Notes under the pieces: model-generated
The model's input: the letters and a program-made list of their open reading frames with translations, nothing else
Databases searched by the model: none
Told to the model about the DNA's origin: nothing
Translations under genes and position numbers: made by a program
Shown here: positions 1 through 9,007 of the stretch, piece by piece
How the letters are laid out: each line of letters starts with the position of its first letter
Position numbering within the stretch: the stretch's first letter is position 1
Assembly (NCBI GenBank): GCA_019090385.1
Contig: JAHRWB010000017.1
Span: 21,805-85,804 of the forward strand
DNA from: Pseudomonadales bacterium
GTDB taxonomy: Bacteria > Pseudomonadota > Gammaproteobacteria > Pseudomonadales > Azotimanducaceae
Direction: 5' to 3'
Length of the DNA: 64,000 nt

Positions 1-534
1 TATTCTCATTTTGGACAATTGGATATCCTAATTAACAACGCCGGTATATTTCCTGTCAAAGCGCTCCTGGAAATTTCCCACGAGGAGTGGAAAGCTATGT
101 ACGCTGCCAACACAGAATCCACATTTCTATGTACCAAACTGGCTGCTACACGCATGCAACAGAATGCCAAACCCAGTGAGTGTGTTATTATCAACATTGC
201 CTCTACTTCTGCGACCAGCCCTGCAGAGGCACATAGCCACTATAATAGCAGCAAATCCGCTGTACTTATGTTTACGCGTTCCGCGGCAAAGGAGTTGGGT
301 TCTTTCGGGATTCGCGTCAATGCAGTTTCACCTGGCTTAACCAACAGAGATGGATTAGAAGAATCCTGGCCCGAGGGTGTACGCAGCTGGACCCAACAAG
401 CGCCCCTTGGAAAGCTTGTTGAGCCAAGTGACATAGCCGATGCTTGTTTATTTCTTGCTTCGCCAAGCGCTCGCTCCATTACCGGGCACAATCTGATTGT
501 CGATGGTGGAATGATGTCTGCGAACTTATACTGA
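1..534 (+). CDS. SDR-family oxidoreductase, 5' end outside window
   Basis: This is the C-terminal part of a short-chain dehydrogenase/reductase. The reading frame is open from base 1, so the true start and the N-terminal glycine-rich NAD(P) motif lie upstream of the window. The structural NNAG motif is present near the left edge. The active-site YxxxK (Tyr-Asn-Ser-Ser-Lys) lies about 30 residues after a Ser-rich beta-strand, and the PG motif after the next strand is also visible. The C-terminal end GHNLIVDGGM is typical of classical, FabG-like SDRs. The substrate cannot be deduced. The frame ends in TGA at 532-534, and the next gene starts about 80 bases further on the same strand. Confidence 0.9.
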   Translation, partial: YSHFGQLDILINNAGIFPVKALLEISHEEWKAMYAANTESTFLCTKLAATRMQQNAKPSECVIINIASTSATSPAEAHSHYNSSKSAVLMFTRSAAKELGSFGIRVNAVSPGLTNRDGLEESWPEGVRSWTQQAPLGKLVEPSDIADACLFLASPSARSITGHNLIVDGGMMSANLY

Positions 535-616
535 TAGCCACCACATTGATTGAGGACCCGGTTTAATTGCTATGTATAATTTTAGAAATTCGATACCCGA
601 TCTAGGAATTAAGTAG

Positions 617-1102
617 ATGATATCCATTCTGTTGGTCAATGGCCTATTAATAACACTGGTTATTATCATTCACGACGAATTTCTTTTCCGGCTAACCCGC
701 CTAATGCCATATCTTAATATTCGCAGAAGGTCACGGTTGATGCTGGGTGTTTTTGGCGGTCTCACCGCACATGCCGTCGAGGTTTGGGTATTTGCATTTG
801 CCTATTACATTATGCACGCAGAAAAAAACTGGGGGCACCTGGAAGGCAACTACGATGGCACTTTGCTCGGCAGTTTTTACTATTCATTAACTACATTCAC
901 TACACTGGGCTTTGGCGACATCGTGCCACATGGCGACATGCGTTATACAACGGGTATGGAGTCATTGACCGGCCTGGTTTTGATTACCTGGACCGCCTCC
1001 TTTTTATTCATCGAAATGCAAAAATACTGGGCCATTGATGAAGTAAATCGAGATGAAGTAAAACAAATAGACGCAAAAAATTCGGATAGTGAAAAAGACT
1101 AG
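617..1102 (+). CDS. Small potassium-channel-like membrane protein (Ion_trans_2 type)
   Basis: A 161-residue inner-membrane protein. It has an N-terminal hydrophobic segment (about residues 3-18), a second helix around 44-65, a pore loop and a last helix around 114-132. The pore loop TTFTTLGFGD (residues 92-101) matches the selectivity filter of two-TM potassium channels, with GFG in place of GYG. It carries no recognisable C-terminal regulatory (RCK/TrkA) domain, only a short charged tail. The ATG at 617 has a weak ribosome site. It is probably a passive K+ or cation channel subunit. Ion selectivity is inferred from the motif only. Confidence 0.75.
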   Translation: MISILLVNGLLITLVIIIHDEFLFRLTRLMPYLNIRRRSRLMLGVFGGLTAHAVEVWVFAFAYYIMHAEKNWGHLEGNYDGTLLGSFYYSLTTFTTLGFGDIVPHGDMRYTTGMESLTGLVLITWTASFLFIEMQKYWAIDEVNRDEVKQIDAKNSDSEKD

Positions 1103-1140
1103 CACAATAAGTGTTCCCGGCAGTTTCACTTTGCTCCGAT

Positions 1141-1446
1141 TTATTCTTGTTTCTTTGCGGTTTCTATTCTGTCCTGCCATCTGCGGGTTTCACCAGCCAT
1201 TTGAGCGCGACAGCGATTCCCAGCAGTATAAGAAAAATAGGTCCCCGCCAAACAGGCCAAAAACAATAAAACTACTTGCAAGCCAGCCCCAGACACGCTT
1301 TCGCGAAACAATAAATCATTCCCGAGTTTAAACAACACACCAAGCGAGCAAATACTCAGTATCGCTGCAACCACAAAATAGCGGTCTCGGGAAACTCGCA
1401 ACCGGGATTGAATTCTTAGCATTCTGGAAATACTGGAATTATGCAT
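1141..1446 (-). CDS. Hypothetical small membrane protein
   Basis: A 101-residue protein that I do not recognise. It has a basic N-terminus, two predicted transmembrane segments (about residues 23-42 and 55-74) and a charged, arginine-rich C-terminal tail, so both ends are probably cytoplasmic. It is convergent with the channel-like gene, with about 38 bases between stop codons. The amphipathic pattern and positive-inside charges suggest a genuine gene, not a chance frame, but no family supports it. Confidence 0.5.
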   Translation of the reverse strand: MHNSSISRMLRIQSRLRVSRDRYFVVAAILSICSLGVLFKLGNDLLFRESVSGAGLQVVLLFLACLAGTYFSYTAGNRCRAQMAGETRRWQDRIETAKKQE

Positions 1447-1572
1447 ACATTTCCAAGCCTTGTTTGATTTCCGATACGGTAAACCGATAAGCTAGCGAAT
1501 CGCAATACTTTTTCACTGGCCAGTCCATATACACATCGCAACCTGAACTGGTCCCCAGGAGTTATTTTTAAT

Positions 1573-2241
1573 ATGTCAGATAATCAAGAAACCATTGCCA
1601 TTTTGGGTGGCACAGGCGACCTCGGCACTGGCCTGGCCATTCGCTGGGCAAAAGCCGGTCATAAGATTGTAATAGGATCGCGCACGCTGGACAAAGCCCA
1701 GAACGCTGTTACCGAACTACAAAAAATCAGCCCTGACACCCAGGCACAAGCTATGATCAACCAGGATGCGGCGCACGCAGGCAATATCGTAGTGCTTACT
1801 GTCCCGTTTGCGCATCAACTCAGTACCCTGGAAAGCGTAAAAACCGCACTTAATGGAAAAATCCTGATTGATGTTACCGTACCGCTTGTACCACCAGCCG
1901 TTGGCAAAGTTCAGCTGCCGGAAGGTGGTAGCGCAGGTAAACGGGCCCAGGACTTGCTGGGAGAAGAGGTAATGGTCGTTACAGCTTTCCAAAATATTGC
2001 TGCTCACTTACTTCAGCAAGATGTAAAAATTGAGTGTGATGTACTGGTTGCAGGCAATAAAAAAATTGCCCGGGATAAAGTGATAGAGCTCGCCGGACAA
2101 GCCGGCATGGCTGGGTGGCACGCAGGCCCCATCGAAAACTCTGCTGCTGCAGAAGCACTCACTTCCATATTGATCCAGATAAATCGACGTCATAACATCT
2201 CGCATTCAGGCATAAAAATCATAGGTCAGTCCGATGACTGA
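1573..2241 (+). CDS. npdG: NADPH:F420 oxidoreductase (NpdG/Fno family)
   Basis: A 222-residue member of the Fno/NpdG family, which transfers hydride between NADPH and coenzyme F420. The Rossmann motif GGTGDLGTG (about residues 12-20) is followed by an IGSR segment that contacts the NADP 2'-phosphate. Later segments (TVPFAHQLSTL, VVTAFQNIAAHLL) match the family's F420-side region. The ATG at 1573 follows AGGAG at 1557. It is the first gene of the F420 cluster and lies 89 bases before cofE, so the cluster supplies both the cofactor and its reductant. The cofactor assignment rests on family resemblance and context. Confidence 0.88.
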   Translation: MSDNQETIAILGGTGDLGTGLAIRWAKAGHKIVIGSRTLDKAQNAVTELQKISPDTQAQAMINQDAAHAGNIVVLTVPFAHQLSTLESVKTALNGKILIDVTVPLVPPAVGKVQLPEGGSAGKRAQDLLGEEVMVVTAFQNIAAHLLQQDVKIECDVLVAGNKKIARDKVIELAGQAGMAGWHAGPIENSAAAEALTSILIQINRRHNISHSGIKIIGQSDD

Positions 2242-2330
2242 ACAGCTCAACATCTGCCCAAGACCCAGCCCCCGCGGGCGAATAAGCGCCTGCGAACAAG
2301 CCATCTCTAATACCAGCTTAGGCACGTAAT

Positions 2331-3110
2331 ATGACCCAGCCGACTCTTACAATAATGCCGGTTCCCAATCTGCCCATGGTTTCTGAAGGGGATGATCTGG
2401 CGGCACTGTTTATCCAGGCCCTGGAACAGGCTCATATAGAATTACAAGCTGGAGATATTCTGGTTGTCGCCCAAAAAATTGTCTCCAAAAGTGAAGGTCG
2501 CTGCGTCGATCTTGCAGAGGTAAGTGCTTCGCCAAAAGCCATTGAGCTGGCCAAAGAAGTAGAGAAAGACCCAAGAATTGTCGAACTCATACTCTCGGAA
2601 TCTGAAGTCCTTATGCGCAAAAAACCCGGGATTTTGATTATGCGTCATAAACTGGGTCTGGTCGGTGCCCACGCCGGTATAGATCAATCCAATATCGATC
2701 ATGGCCAGGGAGAATGCGCTCTATTACTACCACTAGACCCTGATAAATCAGCACAAAACCTGAAAGATACATTGGAAACCCTCACTGGTCTAAACTCGTC
2801 ATCGGGCCTTGGCGTTATTATTTCCGACAGCATGAATCGCCCGTGGCGCCTGGGCACCGTGGGCTGCGCCATTGGCAGTGCAGGCGTTAGCGTATTGGAC
2901 GACCAGCGTGGCGGCAAAGATATTTACCAGCGTGAACTCATTGTTACACTTATCAATCGTGCCGATGCCATCGCCACTGCTGCAACGCTGATAATGGGAG
3001 AAACAACAGAAAAAGTGCCTCTTGTTATAATTCGTGGCTTTGAGCTTGAGCAGAGTACAAGCACTGCACAAGACATAATAAGACCGTTAGAAGAGGACTT
3101 GTTTTTGTAG
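2331..3110 (+). CDS. cofE: Coenzyme F420-0:L-glutamate ligase CofE
   Basis: A 259-residue stand-alone CofE, which adds gamma-linked glutamates to F420-0 using GTP. The N-terminal strand GDILVVAQKIVSKSEGR is the family signature and supplies metal/GTP contacts. The SDSMNRPWRLGTVGCAIG region (about residues 164-181) is also diagnostic. In mycobacteria this domain is fused to a C-terminal nitroreductase (FbiB) that reduces dehydro-F420. Here the protein ends after the ligase domain, as in archaeal CofE. It lies 30 bases before cofD and is probably co-transcribed with it. Confidence 0.93.
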   Translation: MTQPTLTIMPVPNLPMVSEGDDLAALFIQALEQAHIELQAGDILVVAQKIVSKSEGRCVDLAEVSASPKAIELAKEVEKDPRIVELILSESEVLMRKKPGILIMRHKLGLVGAHAGIDQSNIDHGQGECALLLPLDPDKSAQNLKDTLETLTGLNSSSGLGVIISDSMNRPWRLGTVGCAIGSAGVSVLDDQRGGKDIYQRELIVTLINRADAIATAATLIMGETTEKVPLVIIRGFELEQSTSTAQDIIRPLEEDLFL

Positions 3111-3140
3111 CCAATACACCTGGCTGCTCAATAGACAAAT

Positions 3141-4094
3141 ATGACTAAAAAGTATCTTGCTATCACTGGAGGTGTCGGGGGAGCCAAACTTGCATTGGGC
3201 TTGAGCAAACTTCTCACTCCTCAACAACTGGATTTTGCGGTTAATACCGCAGACGATTTTGTACACCTTGGCATGAATATCAGCCCTGATATTGATACTT
3301 TGATGTACACACTTTCAGGTGAAAGCAATGCCGAGCAAGGCTGGGGACGCAGAAATGAAACCTGGCAATTTATGGATGCGCTCAAACAACTTGGAGAAGA
3401 TAGCTGGTTTAATCTGGGTGACAAAGACCTATCCATTCATATCACTCGCACACAAAAACTTAAAGCAGGGCAAAACCTCACAGATATCACGCAAAACCTG
3501 TACCGTCAGTTTGCGGTTAATTTTCCTGTATGGCCCATGACTAACGATTCAGTCAGTACATTTGTAGAAACCGAAAATGGTGACCTTCCCTTTCAAGACT
3601 ATTTCGTAAAACAACAATGTGCACCCAGAGTGAGCGGTTTTAAATTTAAAGGCATAAAATCGGCTAAGCTAAATCCAGGTATCCGCAAACTGCTACTAGA
3701 CCCGGATCTGACGGGTGTGGTGCTGTGTCCGTCAAATCCTTATGTCAGTGTAGACCCCATGCTGGCCTTGCCCGAGATGCGGACTCTACTAAAAACTTGC
3801 GCCGCCCCGGTAGTCGCTATAACGCCAATCATTTCGGGTCAGGCTATAAAAGGCCCTACCGCAAAAATGATGCAAGAATTAGCCATGCCCAGCACCGCAC
3901 ACACCGTGGCTCGGCATTATTCAGATTTTCTGGATGGCTTTGTACTCGATTCCGGGGATATCAAGCTGTCCAGTACCATTGAGGAACTCAATATCAGTAC
4001 TGTTACCGCTCAAACACTCATGGTAACGTTACAAGATCGCATTCAGCTGGCAAAAGCCACCTTGGATTTCATTCATAAACTACGTCGCTCCTAG
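3141..4094 (+). CDS. cofD: 2-phospho-L-lactate transferase CofD
   Basis: A 317-residue CofD/FbiA enzyme. It transfers the phospho-lactyl (or analogous) group from the guanylylated intermediate made by CofC to the deazaflavin Fo. The N-terminal GGVGGAKLALGLSKLL and the NTADDF...SPDIDTLMY segment are family hallmarks. The CPSNPYVSVDPML and GQAIKGPTAKMM segments form the nucleotide and Fo pocket. Length is normal for the family. It sits between cofE and cofC in one transcription direction. Confidence 0.95.
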   Translation: MTKKYLAITGGVGGAKLALGLSKLLTPQQLDFAVNTADDFVHLGMNISPDIDTLMYTLSGESNAEQGWGRRNETWQFMDALKQLGEDSWFNLGDKDLSIHITRTQKLKAGQNLTDITQNLYRQFAVNFPVWPMTNDSVSTFVETENGDLPFQDYFVKQQCAPRVSGFKFKGIKSAKLNPGIRKLLLDPDLTGVVLCPSNPYVSVDPMLALPEMRTLLKTCAAPVVAITPIISGQAIKGPTAKMMQELAMPSTAHTVARHYSDFLDGFVLDSGDIKLSSTIEELNISTVTAQTLMVTLQDRIQLAKATLDFIHKLRRS

Positions 4095-4172
4095 TATGTA
4101 AGGATCATTATGTACGGACTGCGTGGGACTTTACGCTTTTAGCGTGATGATAACCCTTAGGGGGATATAACT

Positions 4173-4844
4173 GTGTGGGCGCTGGTACCATTAAAAATTC
4201 TGGATCAGGTTAAAAGCAGGCTCGCACCGGTTCTCACAGCTGAAGAGAGACGTGGCCTGGTCTTGGCTATGCTAAAAGATGTTCTTCAGGTCCTTTGCCA
4301 ATCCCAAGAGCTCAGCGGCGTATTACTCGTATCCCGTGAGCCCCACATTAAATCCCTGCTACCCGACCATGCCACACTCAACTTTTGGCAAGAACCCGTT
4401 GGTTGCGATTTATCACAAACTATAACCGCCGCCTCGAACTACCTCGCTACTACCTTTCAGGCGACGGGTGTCATGATTGTTCCTGCGGACGTACCCTTAA
4501 TCAGCCGAGCCGATATCCAGCAACTATTAAGGCGACATAACAAAGTTTCCCTGGTAGCGGATCATCAATCTCGGGGTACAAACTGTCTGATATGCAGCCC
4601 ACCCAATAATATGCCAGTCCTTTATGATGGGCAAAGCTTTAAACCCCACCTGAAAACGGCCCGAAACCTGGGCCTGCATCCGCTGATTGCAAAAGCCGAC
4701 TCTCTTAGCCTGGACATAGATACACCCGAGGACCTCGTACATCTTATTTATCGTGTTGATAAATCTCATACACGCCAATTTATAAACAATGCAGGCATCG
4801 CATCTCGCGTGTTGGCCCATCAAAATAAAACTCTGACAGGATAA
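4173..4844 (+). CDS. cofC: Phospholactate (or 3-phosphoglycerate) guanylyltransferase CofC
   Basis: A 223-residue CofC, a GTP-using nucleotidyltransferase with a GT-A-like fold. It activates 2-phospho-L-lactate, phosphoenolpyruvate or 3-phosphoglycerate for the CofD step. Visible signatures are the start LVPLKILDQVKSRLAP, the PADVPLI metal-binding motif, and the LDIDTPEDL end common to this fold. I take the GTG at 4173 as start because AGGGGGA at 4159-4165 precedes it at good spacing. Which phospho-acid is used cannot be read by eye and decides the F420 variant made. Confidence 0.9.
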   Translation: MWALVPLKILDQVKSRLAPVLTAEERRGLVLAMLKDVLQVLCQSQELSGVLLVSREPHIKSLLPDHATLNFWQEPVGCDLSQTITAASNYLATTFQATGVMIVPADVPLISRADIQQLLRRHNKVSLVADHQSRGTNCLICSPPNNMPVLYDGQSFKPHLKTARNLGLHPLIAKADSLSLDIDTPEDLVHLIYRVDKSHTRQFINNAGIASRVLAHQNKTLTG

Positions 4845-4857
4845 TCCAACAGTAATT

Positions 4858-7347
4858 ATGTTGACACAGACACTTTCATTAGACCGATACCTGGCCGGTT
4901 CACTGCCCACTGAAGCAGAAGCACTCGCGCTGGCAAATAATCACGATACCGCTGCACTCACCGAAATTGCAGCCCGGTTACGAGATAATGGACATCACAA
5001 TGTCATCACCTATTCAAAGAAGGTGTTTATCCCTCTCACTTATTTATGCCGGGATGTTTGCCACTACTGTACTTTTGCTCAAACACCCAAGCACATCGAA
5101 TCGCCATTTATGCCCCCGGAACAGGTGCTCGCATCAGCCCGTGAAGCTGCTACGCTGGGTTGCAAAGAAGCACTTTTCACACTGGGTGAAAAACCTGAAC
5201 TACGTTACAAAGCCGCGCGCCAGGCCCTGGCTGAAATGGGCTATTCCAGCACACTGGAATATCTGTTCGATATTGCCGGACAAGTGTTCAGGGAAACCGG
5301 CCTGTTACCCCATTTAAACCCGGGTAATATGGACCAAGCCGAAATTACGCAGTTAAAAAAGGTTTCCCCCTCGATGGGTATCATGCTGGAATCTGCAGCA
5401 ACCCGACTCACCGAAAAAGGCATGCCGCATTATGGCTCTCCCGACAAAGTTCCTGCCACACGCCTGGAGACAATTGCATTGGCAGGCAAAAATCAGGTGC
5501 CGTTTACGACCGGCATTCTCATTGGCATAGGTGAAACCCGGCGCGAACGTATTGAGTCACTTCTGGCTCTGCGCAAGCTGCATACGGAATATGGCCACAT
5601 TCAGGAAATTATCGTGCAGAATTTTCGTGCCAAACCGGGTACCAAAATGTCACAGGCACCTGAACCAGATTTGGATGAACTGCTATGGAGCATAGCTGTT
5701 GCTCGCATTATTTTTGGTGCCAACATGAGCATTCAGGCACCGCCAAACCTCAGCCCAGGCGTATTGCCCCAACTTATTCAAGCCGGCATTAACGACTGGG
5801 GCGGGGTATCACCGGTAACGCCTGATTTTGTTAACCCAGAAGCACCCTGGCCTCACCTGGATGAACTGGCGAGGGAGACCTCTGCTTCAGGAAAACTATT
5901 GCAAGAACGGCTCACTATTTATCCCGACTATATAAAAACAGAAGGCTGGCTCGACAAAGACTTGCAGACCCAGGTAATGCACCTCAGTGACGCTTCCGGG
6001 TATCCGCGAATCGACAACTGGTCTCCTGGAGAAGACGATTCTCTACCTCGGCGAGAACTAGACCTGATTCAAAAGAAACCCGCGCATATATCCGTGGATA
6101 TAGCACAAATTCTATCGCGCGTAACAGACCACAATATGCTGCTCAATGAACAGGAAATAGTACGCTTGTTTAACGCACGGGGAGATGACTTCAGCGCAGT
6201 GACACAAGCCGCCAACGAGATTAGAAAGTCGGTAAACGGCGATACTGTTACCTTTGTGGTCAATCGGAATATTAACTATACCAATGTCTGTTACTTCAAA
6301 TGTCAATTTTGCGCTTTCTCCAAAGGCAAACTATCGGAAAACCTGCGCGGCCGTCCTTACGATCTAAGCGCGGATGAAATTGCCCGACGAGTAAAAGAAG
6401 CCTGGGCACGTGGCGGCACTGAAGTTTGTATGCAAGGTGGTATTCATCCTGAGTACACCGGTTCGACCTACCTTGACATACTAAAAACGGTGAAACAGGC
6501 AGAACCTGAAATGCACGTTCATGCATTCTCGCCCTTGGAAGTATGGCAAGGCGCAGCTACATCCAATATGTCATTGGAAAGGTATCTTAGCGAACTAAAA
6601 AGTGCCGGCCTGAATACCCTTCCCGGCACCGCCGCCGAGATTCTGGACGATGAGATTCGAGACATCATCTGTCCAGATAAAATCAATACAGAGCAGTGGC
6701 TAGAGGTGATGGAAACAGCCCACAAAGTAGGCTTTAAAACCACCGCCACTATTATGTATGGCCATGTTGAATCACCCCAAAACTGGGCCAGACACCTGAT
6801 ACAAATCCGCGACCTGCAAATAAAAACCGGCGGTTTTACCGAATTTGTACCGCTGCCCTTTGTACATATGGAAGCACCCATGTATCTGAGAGGCAAAGCA
6901 CGCAAAGGACCGACCTTTAGAGAGTCAATACTGATGCATTCTGTTGCACGCCTGGTTCTCCATCCCCACATCTCAAACATCCAGGCTTCCTGGGTAAAAC
7001 TTGGCTACGAAGGGGTTATCGCCTGCCTCAGTGCAGGATGCAATGATCTGGGTGGCACTCTCATGAACGAAAGTATCACCCGAGCAGCCGGGGCTGAACA
7101 CGGGCAAGAAACCTCTCCCCAGGCAATGATCCAATTGATTGAATCAGCGAACCGAATTGCCAGGCAACGCAGCACTGATTATGGTGAAGTAAGCCAGCCA
7201 ATGAAAGAAGTTGCGCTTGCCGCCGGCGCATTAAGTGAAGCAATAAATACGCCTACAAAAAAATATGAGCGAAAGCGCAAAGGACCCTTGCTGCGTAACG
7301 CACCCCAGAATTTAATTCCTGTCAAATACGACAACCGCGGTTCATAA
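4858..7347 (+). CDS. fbiC: Fused Fo synthase FbiC (CofG-CofH)
   Basis: An 829-residue fusion of two radical-SAM enzymes that build the deazaflavin Fo from tyrosine and the pyrimidine 5-amino-6-ribitylamino-uracil. The first CxxxCxxC (Cys64, Cys68, Cys71) belongs to the CofG half and the second (Cys478, Cys482, Cys485) to the CofH half. The two halves run about 1-380 and 420-800. Fusion is the actinobacterial and algal arrangement, while archaea usually have separate cofG and cofH. The start is 13 bases after cofC. The gene ends 16 bases from the convergent MFS gene. Both [4Fe-4S] motifs are intact. Confidence 0.96.
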   Translation: MLTQTLSLDRYLAGSLPTEAEALALANNHDTAALTEIAARLRDNGHHNVITYSKKVFIPLTYLCRDVCHYCTFAQTPKHIESPFMPPEQVLASAREAATLGCKEALFTLGEKPELRYKAARQALAEMGYSSTLEYLFDIAGQVFRETGLLPHLNPGNMDQAEITQLKKVSPSMGIMLESAATRLTEKGMPHYGSPDKVPATRLETIALAGKNQVPFTTGILIGIGETRRERIESLLALRKLHTEYGHIQEIIVQNFRAKPGTKMSQAPEPDLDELLWSIAVARIIFGANMSIQAPPNLSPGVLPQLIQAGINDWGGVSPVTPDFVNPEAPWPHLDELARETSASGKLLQERLTIYPDYIKTEGWLDKDLQTQVMHLSDASGYPRIDNWSPGEDDSLPRRELDLIQKKPAHISVDIAQILSRVTDHNMLLNEQEIVRLFNARGDDFSAVTQAANEIRKSVNGDTVTFVVNRNINYTNVCYFKCQFCAFSKGKLSENLRGRPYDLSADEIARRVKEAWARGGTEVCMQGGIHPEYTGSTYLDILKTVKQAEPEMHVHAFSPLEVWQGAATSNMSLERYLSELKSAGLNTLPGTAAEILDDEIRDIICPDKINTEQWLEVMETAHKVGFKTTATIMYGHVESPQNWARHLIQIRDLQIKTGGFTEFVPLPFVHMEAPMYLRGKARKGPTFRESILMHSVARLVLHPHISNIQASWVKLGYEGVIACLSAGCNDLGGTLMNESITRAAGAEHGQETSPQAMIQLIESANRIARQRSTDYGEVSQPMKEVALAAGALSEAINTPTKKYERKRKGPLLRNAPQNLIPVKYDNRGS

Positions 7348-7363
7348 ACACAGTCAGCAGTAC

Positions 7364-8614
7364 TTATTCCCCTGCCACGACCAAGGTTTCGTTACCAACT
7401 TCAGGGAGCTTTTTCACTGAGAGTATCAAAGGCAGGATCAGCACCGCAAAAATCAGCAAACTGCCAAAGGCAAGCATCCACAAGGTACTTTGCAACCCCC
7501 ATGCATCCATTGAATAACCTACAATTGGACCGGTGATTACAAAACTGCCCCGAAAGCCAAAACTTGCCAACGAATTTGCGGTAGCTCGATACTTACTTTC
7601 AACTCTTCGATTAAGCGCCTCACGCAATACAACCAAACCAAAACCACGACTGACAAAAAACAGGATAGCTGCAACAAATCCACCTAAAACAGAAAATCCA
7701 GCCAGGCCAATATACCCCAACACCGGTAATACACCGATCAGTACCAATAGCGCTTCAGCACCCAAGCGATCTTCAACCGCATGAGCGTAGCGCCCGGCAA
7801 TAGCAGCAATCAACATCAGAAGCCCCCACAGATAACCAAAATTCTGTACCGGCACGCCCTGATCCAGCCACAGTCGCTGCAGTATCCACACCGCATAAAA
7901 AGTGGTTAAACTCCATATACACAAAGACAAAAATACCTGCCTCAGTAAGGCATCACCCAATAACAAACGCCTCAGGATAACGCCGAAATTTTGAACATGT
8001 CCCGACGCAACCAGCCTTTCAACCGGAGGCTCTACCAATGTGAGTGAGATCAGAAAGGGCATCCAACCCACAGTAACCTGTACATATATTGCTGCATCAA
8101 AAGACCAGAATAACAATATTATGCTGCACACGATTGAAGCCACAGCTTCCGATGCGGTATGCACAGTATAGAGTCTGCCCACAACTTTTCTTTGTCTGCG
8201 AGCACTTCTCCCCAGAGCAATTTCGCTATCATACAACAAGGCCAAATCAGAACCTGAAACGAGGCTAACGCCAATACCAAGCCCAATCTCGAATAGCATC
8301 AGGGAAGTAAAAGAATCGGCAACCAGCAACAGGCTATGCCCCACTCCCAAAAACAATGCCCCAACAACCAGAGTCCGTTTTCGCCCCAGCACGTCCGCCA
8401 AGTACCCGGAGGGGATTTCCATTACCAGAATCACCGCAGCAAAAACAGCCTGAAGTAGAAACACGTCCTGGATATCTAATCCACGAGTCTCAAAGAAAGG
8501 CACAAGAATAGGCATAATAACGAGAAATACACCACAGAAACCCAACAATAGTGTCTTACTCACGTTACCCTTCAGGCGGGTCCGCTCTGCCTCAGAGATT
8601 ATTCTTGTTTGCAT
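7364..8614 (-). CDS. MFS transporter
   Basis: A 416-residue major facilitator protein with about twelve hydrophobic helices and the loop 2-3 signature GYLADVLGRKRT (family consensus GxLaDrxGrkxxl). The reading frame extends to a TTG at 8626, but the ATG at 8614 follows GGTGG at good spacing and is preferred. It is convergent with fbiC. The substrate is unknown; no motif singles out drugs, sugars or organic acids. A strong terminator upstream (8681-8716) isolates it from the preceding gene, so it should have its own promoter in 8615-8680. Confidence 0.85.
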   Translation of the reverse strand: MQTRIISEAERTRLKGNVSKTLLLGFCGVFLVIMPILVPFFETRGLDIQDVFLLQAVFAAVILVMEIPSGYLADVLGRKRTLVVGALFLGVGHSLLLVADSFTSLMLFEIGLGIGVSLVSGSDLALLYDSEIALGRSARRQRKVVGRLYTVHTASEAVASIVCSIILLFWSFDAAIYVQVTVGWMPFLISLTLVEPPVERLVASGHVQNFGVILRRLLLGDALLRQVFLSLCIWSLTTFYAVWILQRLWLDQGVPVQNFGYLWGLLMLIAAIAGRYAHAVEDRLGAEALLVLIGVLPVLGYIGLAGFSVLGGFVAAILFFVSRGFGLVVLREALNRRVESKYRATANSLASFGFRGSFVITGPIVGYSMDAWGLQSTLWMLAFGSLLIFAVLILPLILSVKKLPEVGNETLVVAGE

Positions 8615-8680
8615 TTTATCCACCAATAACTATCACCCGACATCCAGTCAGGATTATTTAAAACCATTCCCCTAAAACGA

Positions 8681-8716
8681 AAAAACCCCGAAGGTAAATG
8701 ACACTTCAGGGTTTTT
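8681..8716. terminator. Bidirectional intrinsic terminator
   Basis: A perfect-ended inverted repeat, AAAAACCCCGAAG at 8681-8693 and CTTCAGGGTTTTT at 8704-8716, with one mismatch in the stem and a 10-base loop. It has an A-run before and a T-run after, so it should act as a rho-independent terminator on either strand. On the minus strand it separates the zinc-ribbon gene from the MFS gene. Confidence 0.8.
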
Positions 8717-9007
8717 GGAAACTTAGATTTAGATCCTTTTTTAACCGCTGAAGTCAATCTCCTTTGAACCCGATACAAAAATAAAATGACACATTTTCCA
8801 TAGCCAATGCGCGCATTGCTGCGTATCCAGAACTTTGAGTATAGTAGAAATATGAAAAATCATGATTCTTGCGGCGTCTAAATTTTGAGCGGCATAATAT
8901 ACTTGATAATAAGCGTTGGCGTCAAGTATATGATTGAAAATAAAAGGAATTAAAGGTGATCTAAATGCCAATTAGATAGGCCAAAATTAATTGGCCATTG
9001 CTGCATC
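8717..9007. other. Intergenic region without a supported gene
   Basis: Together with the terminator this is a gap of about 390 bases between two minus-strand genes. A 76-codon minus-strand frame at 8741-8971 has no recognisable signature, and its composition is not convincingly protein-like. I see no RNA gene here. The AT-rich stretch around 8860-8990 could hold a promoter. Confidence 0.4.

Noticed and set aside
8741..8971. 76-codon minus-strand frame between the terminator and the zinc-ribbon gene
   Set aside because: No ribosome site, family motif or coding-like composition; it lies in AT-rich spacer.
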